From an uncultured Bacteroidales bacterium (GTDB taxonomy: Bacteria; Bacteroidota; Bacteroidia; Bacteroidales; UBA932), in NCBI GenBank assembly GCA_900321715.1, contig ONXC01000005.1:1-64000 (forward strand): DNA of 64,000 nt, in the 5' to 3' direction. A program made the position numbers and the translations under genes. Each line of letters begins with the position of its first letter. Positions within the stretch are counted from its first letter, which is position 1. This document shows positions 34,059 through 40,846 of the stretch, piece by piece. The notes under the pieces were generated by a model that did no database searches, was not told where the DNA came from, and was given only the letters and a program-made list of their open reading frames with translations.

Positions 34059-36599
34059 ATGAAGAAACTACTCTCCTCCCTGCTGATTCTCTGTGTCTCT
34101 ACATCGTTGATATCGGCACACAATTACAACGGGTCATACACAGGTCATGAGCTTGATCATATCGCTTTCCCTGTCGGGGGAATCGGCACAGGAATGTTTT
34201 GCTTCGAAGGAACCGGAGCCATATCAAACATGTCGCTCCGCCATTATCCTCAGCTTTTCCATGAGCCGTGCACCTTTGCGGCCATTTGCGTGAAAGGGCT
34301 TGAGAACGGCACCAAAGTCCTTGAGGCCAACGTCCCGGACTATAAGAAATTCGGCCGATTGGAGGGTGGTATGGGAGTTGGTGGTACCACCTGGGGGCTC
34401 CCGCGTTTTGACAATGGAATATTCACCCCTCATTTCCCCTTTGCAACTCTCGAGCTCTGGGATAAGGATCTTCCGCTTAAGGTCTCAATAACTGTCTGGA
34501 ATCCTTTCATTCCAAACGATGAGGATGAATCAGGACTCCCTGTGGCGGGATTTGAGTACACTTTCACCAATAGTTCAAGCAAGCCCGTAGAGGCGGTGTT
34601 CTCTTTCAATACAAGAAACTTTGTCTTTACATCGCATGAGGCTCTTTCCTGCGTTGAGGAGATGAAAAACGGGTTTGTCCTGCGTCAGGATCCTACCCCC
34701 AGGAATCCCGAGTGGGAAGGGCGCTTTGCCATCTACACAGACGATGATTCCACAGAATGTGACTACTGCTGGTTCCGCGGCGGATGGTTTGATCCTCTCA
34801 CAATGGCCTGGAACAAGGCGGCAAGCGGAGAAATAGTCCCCAATGGAACAGGAGACGGCGCACCTGGAGGTTCCCTCTATGTGCCACTTAGCCTTAAGCC
34901 CGGTGAGAGCAAGACAGTCAAGCTCCGTATGGCCTGGTATTTCCCTACCTCATTCCATCGTATCGGCCCAGAGCCCAATTGCCCCGAGGATTATGGCTCC
35001 TGCTACAATCCCGACAATTTCAAGGATCTTCCGGAGCGCTATGAGCCCTATTACAGCCGTCGTTTCAAAAATCTGGAAGAAGTGACTGAATACTGGGACG
35101 CCAACTATGACAGGCTGAAAGATGCAAGTCAGAAGTTCTCGGAGACATTCTTTGACAGTACCCTGCCAGCGGAAGTCCTTGAGGCTGTAAGTGCCAATCT
35201 TACCATACTTAAATCCACCACTGTCATGCGTCAGCACGACGGCAAATACTGGGTTTGGGAAGGCAGTGGAGACAACTGGGGCAGTTGCCACGGCTCCTGT
35301 GAGCATGTGTGGAACTATGCTCAGGCCGTGCCCCATCTCTTCCCCCGTCTGGAGCGTTCCCTCAGAGAGACAGAGTATTATATTGACCAGAACACGGAAG
35401 GTCATCAGGCATTCCGCGCCAATCTTCCTATCCGCCCCCTGCGCCATGACTTCCATGCTGCCTCTGACGGCCAGCTGGGCGGTATAATAAAGGCTTACCG
35501 CGAGTGGCGCATCAGCGGAGACAATAAGTGGATTGCCGATATGTTTCCCCAGATCAGGCAGAGTATGGATTATTGTATCCGTACCTGGGATCCACGTCAT
35601 GTGGGTGCTCTGGAGGAGCCTCATCACAATACTTACGACATTGAGTTCTGGGGGCCGGACGGAATGTGTACCAGCATATACACATCTGCGCTCAATTGCT
35701 TTGTAAAGATGGCAAAAGACCTCAAGGCCCTTAAGAAGAAGGAGATCAACTTCTATGAAGAGCTCCTTGAAAAGAGTGTCAGATTCATGGAAACAGAGCT
35801 GTGGAACGGAGAATACTTCTACCAGCAGGTAAGGTGGGAGGGCCTGAATGCCCCCTCGCCGATGGAAGTCCAGTCTTTCCAGAGCACATACAGCCCCGAG
35901 GCCCAGAAGATACTCCTTGAAGAAGGTCCCAAATACCAATATGGAAAGGGATGTATCTCTGACGGCGTCCTTGGATGTTTCCTGACAACTTTCGCGGGTC
36001 TTGAAGAACCTCTTGACCATGAAAAAGTCAGAAGTCATCTCCTATCCGTTTACAAATACAATCTCAAGCACGACTTACGTGACCACTCCAACCCTCAACG
36101 TCCGGGTTATGCGCTAGGAAATGAAGGAGGACTCCTTCTATGTTCCTGGCCGTATGGAGATAAACCCAACCTTCCCTTTGTTTACAGTGACGAGGTCTGG
36201 ACCGGCATTGAATATCAGGTGGCGGCTCATCTCATAGCGGAAGGATGTGTGGAAGAAGGGCTTGATATCGTCCGCACCTGCCGAAACCGTTATGACGGAA
36301 CCCTGCGCAATCCTTTCAATGAATATGAATGCGGATCATGGTATGGACGCGCCCTTTCAAGTTATGCACTTCTGGAAGCCCTTACCGGAGCAAGATATGA
36401 TGCCGTAGAGAAGACCCTCCATATCAACTCCAAGGTTGGAGACAACTTCCGGTCCTTCCTTTCCACCGCAACCGGTTACGGAACCGTGGGTCTCAAAGAC
36501 GGTATTCCATTTATTGAAACTGTAAGCGGAAACATTGAAGTTAAACAGTTCATAATCAACGGAAAAATTTATAAAAACCAGTCGGCCAAACGGCGTTAG
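34059..36599 (+). CDS. GH116 glycosidase, predicted exo-beta-D-arabinofuranosidase
   Basis: An 846-residue secreted enzyme; signal peptide to ~20 (STSLISA). N-terminal beta domain (~25-320; HIAFPVGGIGTGMFCFEGTG) and C-terminal alpha/alpha barrel (~360-830). Family markers: GSCHGSCEHVWNYAQA, HHNTYDIEFWGPDG preceded by Glu residues at ~519-520 (nucleophile region), and GKGCISDGVLG with Asp635 as likely acid/base. GH116 holds glucosylceramidases, beta-glucosidases and xylosidases, and also exo-beta-D-arabinofuranosidases reported from bacteria that break down mycobacterial arabinan (from memory). Beside GH172 and GH183 the latter is the best fit. Family sure, specificity inferred. Confidence 0.87.
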   Translation: MKKLLSSLLILCVSTSLISAHNYNGSYTGHELDHIAFPVGGIGTGMFCFEGTGAISNMSLRHYPQLFHEPCTFAAICVKGLENGTKVLEANVPDYKKFGRLEGGMGVGGTTWGLPRFDNGIFTPHFPFATLELWDKDLPLKVSITVWNPFIPNDEDESGLPVAGFEYTFTNSSSKPVEAVFSFNTRNFVFTSHEALSCVEEMKNGFVLRQDPTPRNPEWEGRFAIYTDDDSTECDYCWFRGGWFDPLTMAWNKAASGEIVPNGTGDGAPGGSLYVPLSLKPGESKTVKLRMAWYFPTSFHRIGPEPNCPEDYGSCYNPDNFKDLPERYEPYYSRRFKNLEEVTEYWDANYDRLKDASQKFSETFFDSTLPAEVLEAVSANLTILKSTTVMRQHDGKYWVWEGSGDNWGSCHGSCEHVWNYAQAVPHLFPRLERSLRETEYYIDQNTEGHQAFRANLPIRPLRHDFHAASDGQLGGIIKAYREWRISGDNKWIADMFPQIRQSMDYCIRTWDPRHVGALEEPHHNTYDIEFWGPDGMCTSIYTSALNCFVKMAKDLKALKKKEINFYEELLEKSVRFMETELWNGEYFYQQVRWEGLNAPSPMEVQSFQSTYSPEAQKILLEEGPKYQYGKGCISDGVLGCFLTTFAGLEEPLDHEKVRSHLLSVYKYNLKHDLRDHSNPQRPGYALGNEGGLLLCSWPYGDKPNLPFVYSDEVWTGIEYQVAAHLIAEGCVEEGLDIVRTCRNRYDGTLRNPFNEYECGSWYGRALSSYALLEALTGARYDAVEKTLHINSKVGDNFRSFLSTATGYGTVGLKDGIPFIETVSGNIEVKQFIINGKIYKNQSAKRR

Positions 36600-36644
36600 A
36601 CCGTGCCTGGAGTACTCTGTTGTGCCGTTTCCCCTAATTTTTTG

Positions 36645-36652
36645 TAAATTTG
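36645..36652 (+). promoter_or_regulatory. -7 box of the lacI-GH97-CE1 transcript
   Basis: TAAATTTG ends 4 bases before the lacI ATG. With the usual spacing the transcript would start at or within a base or two of the ATG, so the message is probably leaderless. A TTG at 36620-36622 is a possible but distant -33. Confidence 0.55.
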
Positions 36653-36656
36653 CATC

Positions 36657-37688
36657 ATGATTAGGAAGAATAATGTGTCTTTGAAGGATGTCGCCGCTGC
36701 TGCCGGCGTTTCAACATCCCTCGTGTCCTTTGTATTAAACGGGAAGCAACAGCAGTATCGTGTCAATAAGGATGTCGCGGAAAAAGTAAAGAGAATTGCC
36801 AAAGAGCTTAACTATAAGCCCAACGGACTGGCAAAAAGCTTGCGTGACGGATCATCAAAGACCATAGGGGTTATTGTCTCCGATATTTCCAATCAGTTCT
36901 TTGCGGATATAGCCCGTCATATTGAATCCGCAACTGAGGAGAAGGGATACATGGCTCTTTTCGCCAGTTCCGACGAAAATGCCCAGACCATGGAAAAGCA
37001 GGTGGAGAGGATGCTGGCCAAGGAAGTGGACGGACTTATCCTTGTTCCCTGCAACGGCTCAAGGAACACAATAGAGTGCCTCTCGGAAAGGAACGTTCCC
37101 TTTGTCCTTCTGGACCGTTATATACCGGACCTGAAATCCAACTATGTCACTCTGGATAATGTCAAGGCTGGATATGATGCCACCATGCACCTCATCCAGC
37201 AGGGTTATTCCCAGATAGCCATGGTAGGTTACAAGGGAGAACTCGTGAACATTGCCGGCCGTGAGGAAGGATACCGTCAGGCTATGCGCGATGCCGGCCG
37301 TGAGGATTTCATCTCTATCCACAATGTCCCCATGGAAGATACTGCCCGCTATTGCCGCAAAGAGGTGCGCAGCATTGTGGAAGGCGGGGCCGATGCCCTC
37401 CTTTGTGCCACCAATGCCATCACTATCCAGTGCCTCAGGCATATAAAGGACAGCGATATACGTATCCCCGACGACCTCGCCCTGGTGGGCTTTGACGGTG
37501 GCAGCGTATTTGATTTCTTCTATGCTCCGCTTACTTATTTTGAACAGCCCCTTGAAACAATGGCCCGCAAGAGCGTGGACGTTCTGGTAGAGATGCTGGA
37601 ATCAGGTCAGGGCATGATGCAGCAGATAGAAGTTGCCGGCAAACTGATTGTCCGGGAATCATCGGCCAGGAAGAAACAAAACAAATAA
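36657..37688 (+). CDS. LacI-family transcriptional regulator
   Basis: A 343-residue cytoplasmic regulator. Helix-turn-helix at residues ~7-29 (VSLKDVAAAAGVSTSLVSFV), hinge helix at ~45-62 (RIAKELNYKPNGLAKSL), then a periplasmic-binding-protein-like sugar domain (SKTIGVIVSDISNQFFADIA; PFVLLDRYIP; VALVGFDGG-type motif DLALVGFDGG). The natural ligand is probably a mono- or disaccharide from the locus glycan. It lies among the glycosidase genes and is followed with no gap (TAAATG) by GH97. The six GCTAAA-type dyads at the susC1, GH172a, GH172b, susC2 and GH183-like promoters are its likely operators. No such site lies in front of its own gene. Confidence 0.95.
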   Translation: MIRKNNVSLKDVAAAAGVSTSLVSFVLNGKQQQYRVNKDVAEKVKRIAKELNYKPNGLAKSLRDGSSKTIGVIVSDISNQFFADIARHIESATEEKGYMALFASSDENAQTMEKQVERMLAKEVDGLILVPCNGSRNTIECLSERNVPFVLLDRYIPDLKSNYVTLDNVKAGYDATMHLIQQGYSQIAMVGYKGELVNIAGREEGYRQAMRDAGREDFISIHNVPMEDTARYCRKEVRSIVEGGADALLCATNAITIQCLRHIKDSDIRIPDDLALVGFDGGSVFDFFYAPLTYFEQPLETMARKSVDVLVEMLESGQGMMQQIEVAGKLIVRESSARKKQNK

Positions 37689-39656
37689 ATGAGAATCAGA
37701 TATCTGCTCTGTTTGATAGCGGCTCTTTGTGCGTTATCCGCTACTGCTGCCTCCGTCCGTGTGACATCTCCGGACAGGCATCTTGTTTTTACTCTTTCTC
37801 CATCGGAGGGCACCCTGCAGTATAATCTTAGTTATCAACGGGAGATATTGGTTCAAAACTCCTCCCTTGGTTTTGACAGTGCCGCTATTCCCTGTTCACC
37901 TTGGAAGATCGGCCAAACAGAAAAAGGCTCTGCCGTTGAAGAATATGTCCTGCCGGTTGGAAAGAAATCCCATGTAAGGGAGTCGTACAACTATGCATCA
38001 GTGCCCGTGTATGGAAAAGGCGACAAAGAGCCTTTCATGTACGTCCACATCAAGGTGTTCAACGACGCCGCTGCTTTCCGTTATGAGTTCTGCAATACGG
38101 AAACCCTCCAGATCAGGAATGAGCTCATGGAAATCCGGCCGTCGGGGACCCCTCTTGCCACTGCCCTGTTTGTTCCTGGATTCATAAATACACATGAAGG
38201 CCCTTATACTCGCGTCCCGTTGCCTGCGCTGGAAAAGGACAGGCTCATAGACATGCCGCTACTTCTGGAGTATCCTTCCGGCCGATATCTTGCCATCATG
38301 GAGGCAAACCTTGTAGATTATGCAGGAATGTATCTTGTGTGTGGCGGCGGAAATCTGAAGAGCCGGCTCTCCCCGCGCCTGGACATCCCGGGTGTAAGTG
38401 TACTCCTTGATGCTCATGGACGTACTCCCTGGCGCGTCTTTCAGGTTGCAGACCGCCCTGGGGCCCTTATTGAAAGCACTGTACTTACAAGCCTGGCAGA
38501 CCCGTGTAAGGTTGAGGACACCTCCTGGCTCAAGCCCGGCAAGACAACTTTCCCCTGGTGGAATGACACAGCCATGCCGGATACTACATTCCAGAGAGGG
38601 AATAACTTCCTGACCAATAAATACTACATTGATTTTGCGGCCGACCATAATCTGGAGTACCACTCGGTCTATGGGTATGCCGATATGCCCTGGTATACGG
38701 ATGACGGCCCCAGTTTTGGATTGGCCGGGCCCAACGCAGACCTCACCAGGCCGGCCTCCGTGCTTGATTTTCCTGCTGTATGCCGATATGCAGCTTCGCG
38801 TGGCGTGGATATCCATGTCTGGCTGAACTGGGCAGCTCTCTACAAGGATATAGACAGGGTTTTTGACCAGTTTAATATCTGGGGCGTTAAAGGGATGATG
38901 GTGGATTTCATGGATCGTGACGACCAGGAGATGATCCGTATCCAGGAGACAATCCTAAGAAAAGCAGCCCAGCACAGATTATTCATCCAGTTCCATGGCG
39001 CAAGCAAGCCTTCCGGCCTGTGGCGCACCTGGCCCAATGAATTCACGCGTGAGGGCACACTGAATTATGAAGTCTACAAATGGGATACAGCCCGTCTGAT
39101 GGGCCCCGACCACGACATAATGATGCCTTTTACCCGTCTTTTGGCCGGTCCGGCCGATTATCATCTTGGCGGATTCCGCTCACTGCCTCCGGACAAATGG
39201 CGGGTCAGGTATACCCGCCCCTTCGTGACGGGTACACGATCCCATATGCTGGCCATGTATATAGTTATGGAGAGCTATCTGAGCATGGTATGTGATGAGC
39301 CCGATGCATATAGGGGCCAGCCCGGATTTGATTTCATAATGTCCATTCCCACCCGTTGGGATGACACGGTGGTGCCAGATGCCCGGGTCAGCGAATACGT
39401 TGCCGTTGCCAGGAAAAACGGAGAGAAGTGGTATCTGGGGTGTATAAACAATTCAAAAGAGCGTACGGTATCTATCCCCCTTTCATTCCTTGGTGACGGC
39501 AAATGGAAACTGCGCCTCTACAGGGACGTTCCACTCTGCGAAGAAGACCCTAACCTTCTGGAAGTGGAGGAATTCAATGTGGGCGCACAGGATGAACTCC
39601 CCGTCCACCTTGCTTCCGGTGGCGGCTGCGCCATGATATTGACCCCGGAAGAATAA
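37689..39656 (+). CDS. GH97 glycosidase, retaining subgroup (alpha-galactosidase-like)
   Basis: A 655-residue secreted GH97; signal peptide to ~20 (ALSATAA). N-terminal beta-super-sandwich (~22-290; VTSPDRHLVFTLSP), TIM barrel (~295-560), C-terminal beta domain. The barrel has MMVDFMDRDDQ with Asp406 and GTLNYEVYKW with Glu461, spaced 55 apart as are the nucleophile Asp415 and acid/base Glu470 of the retaining alpha-galactosidase BtGH97b. The inverting SusB subgroup has Glu catalysts instead, so this is not a SusB alpha-glucosidase. Retaining members cut alpha-galactosides and the structurally similar beta-L-arabinopyranosides. ATG directly follows the lacI stop, so they are co-translated. 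Confidence 0.88.
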   Translation: MRIRYLLCLIAALCALSATAASVRVTSPDRHLVFTLSPSEGTLQYNLSYQREILVQNSSLGFDSAAIPCSPWKIGQTEKGSAVEEYVLPVGKKSHVRESYNYASVPVYGKGDKEPFMYVHIKVFNDAAAFRYEFCNTETLQIRNELMEIRPSGTPLATALFVPGFINTHEGPYTRVPLPALEKDRLIDMPLLLEYPSGRYLAIMEANLVDYAGMYLVCGGGNLKSRLSPRLDIPGVSVLLDAHGRTPWRVFQVADRPGALIESTVLTSLADPCKVEDTSWLKPGKTTFPWWNDTAMPDTTFQRGNNFLTNKYYIDFAADHNLEYHSVYGYADMPWYTDDGPSFGLAGPNADLTRPASVLDFPAVCRYAASRGVDIHVWLNWAALYKDIDRVFDQFNIWGVKGMMVDFMDRDDQEMIRIQETILRKAAQHRLFIQFHGASKPSGLWRTWPNEFTREGTLNYEVYKWDTARLMGPDHDIMMPFTRLLAGPADYHLGGFRSLPPDKWRVRYTRPFVTGTRSHMLAMYIVMESYLSMVCDEPDAYRGQPGFDFIMSIPTRWDDTVVPDARVSEYVAVARKNGEKWYLGCINNSKERTVSIPLSFLGDGKWKLRLYRDVPLCEEDPNLLEVEEFNVGAQDELPVHLASGGGCAMILTPEE

Positions 39657-39684
39657 CATCTGCAAATTAATAACTGAATACAAT

Positions 39685-40845
39685 ATGCTGAAACGTGTAC
39701 TTTTTATTCTTCTGGCGCTTTTACCCTTAAGCCTTTTCGCCCAGCAGAATATCGGCCATAAGACAGAGACCGTACGGTCTCCGGAAGTGAACCCGGATGG
39801 ATCCGTCACTTTCCGCCTTTATGCCCCCAAGGCTCATAATGTTGGAGTGATAGGGGACTGGATCAACGGAATATCGCCCCTTACGGAGGGGGAAGGCGGC
39901 GTGTGGGAATATACCACGGCGCCGCTGCCGTCGGAGCTCTATACCTATAGGTTATATGTGGACGGGCTTATCGGCCTTGATCCCGGGAATCCCTTTACCC
40001 TGAGGGATGTGGGGTATACGTTCAGTTATTTCTACGTGGACGGGGACAAGGCTTCATATTATCAGGTTCAGGACGTCCCTCACGGCAATGTGGAGCAGAT
40101 CTGGTACCGCTCCGGTGCCACCGGGAAGGACCGTAGGCTCAGCGTTTATCTTCCTGCGGCCTATGACGGCAAGAAGAAGTTCCCCGTGCTTTATCTCCTT
40201 CACGGCAGTGGCGGGGATGAGAACGCCTGGCTGGAGCTTGGAAAGACCGCAAGGATTATGGATAACCTCATCGCAAGGGGAGAGGCCGTCCCTATGATTG
40301 TGGTTATGCCAAACGGAAATATCGGCGTGCAGGCCGCTCCCGGTGAGACTCCGGACAACCTGGCCTTCCGCCCAGTTATGTCCAACGAGATTCCAAGCAG
40401 TTATAAAAACGGCACGTACGAGGCTTCCTTCGGGGAGATAGTCTCCTTTATTGATGGCCGATATAAAACTGTGCGTAATCGCCAGTCAAGGGCCGTGGCA
40501 GGCCTTTCCATGGGCGGATTCCACTCACTGTACATATCGCTGAACCATCCGGACCTCTTCTCCTGGACCGGCCTTTTCTCTGCCGGCCTGGTGCCGCAGT
40601 TCACATCGGAACTTGACGTTTATTCAAACCGTGAGGCCAAACTTAGGGCTTATCAGAAGAAGGGCTGCAACCTTTTCTGGATAGCAATAGGCAAGGAAGA
40701 TTTCCTCTATGATGTGAATGCCGATTTCCGTACGGAACTGGACGCCCTTGGCTTCCCCTACGAGTACCACGAATCTTCCCGCGGCCACCTCTGGTGCAAC
40801 TGGCGCCAGTATCTCCTGCTGTTTGCCCCAAGGTTGTTCAGGTAA
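39685..40845 (+). CDS. CE1-type esterase with N-terminal CBM48/early-set domain
   Basis: A 386-residue secreted esterase; signal peptide to ~19 (LSLFAQ). Residues ~30-115 form an early-set/CBM48-like domain (VTFRLYAPKAHNVGVIGDWI; YTYRLYVDGLIGLDPGNPF), and ~130-386 an alpha/beta-hydrolase of the esterase-D/CE1 type: FPVLYLLHGSGGDENAWLE, nucleophile Ser275 in GLSMGGFHS, His368 in SRGHLWCNW; the acid is likely an Asp in GKEDFLYD. Such proteins remove acyl or feruloyl groups from polysaccharides. In this locus it could deacylate arabinan (succinyl or other esters are known there), which is a guess. Third gene after lacI and GH97; its stop lies 1 base from the stop of the converging regulator gene. 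Confidence 0.82.
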   Translation: MLKRVLFILLALLPLSLFAQQNIGHKTETVRSPEVNPDGSVTFRLYAPKAHNVGVIGDWINGISPLTEGEGGVWEYTTAPLPSELYTYRLYVDGLIGLDPGNPFTLRDVGYTFSYFYVDGDKASYYQVQDVPHGNVEQIWYRSGATGKDRRLSVYLPAAYDGKKKFPVLYLLHGSGGDENAWLELGKTARIMDNLIARGEAVPMIVVMPNGNIGVQAAPGETPDNLAFRPVMSNEIPSSYKNGTYEASFGEIVSFIDGRYKTVRNRQSRAVAGLSMGGFHSLYISLNHPDLFSWTGLFSAGLVPQFTSELDVYSNREAKLRAYQKKGCNLFWIAIGKEDFLYDVNADFRTELDALGFPYEYHESSRGHLWCNWRQYLLLFAPRLFR

Positions 40846-40846
40846 T

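Noticed and set aside
34950-36038. A 362-residue minus-strand frame inside GH116
   Set aside because: Shadow; GH116 motifs are intact on the plus strand across the same bases.
36589-36630. Inverted AAACGGC/GCCGTTT after GH116 as a terminator
   Set aside because: Only 7 bp with a 28-base loop; the T-rich stretch after it is also part of the lacI promoter. Too weak to call.
37689-39656. GH97 as a SusB alpha-glucosidase of a starch locus
   Set aside because: The catalytic pattern is the retaining Asp type (DFMDRDD), not the inverting Glu type of SusB, and no starch genes are present.
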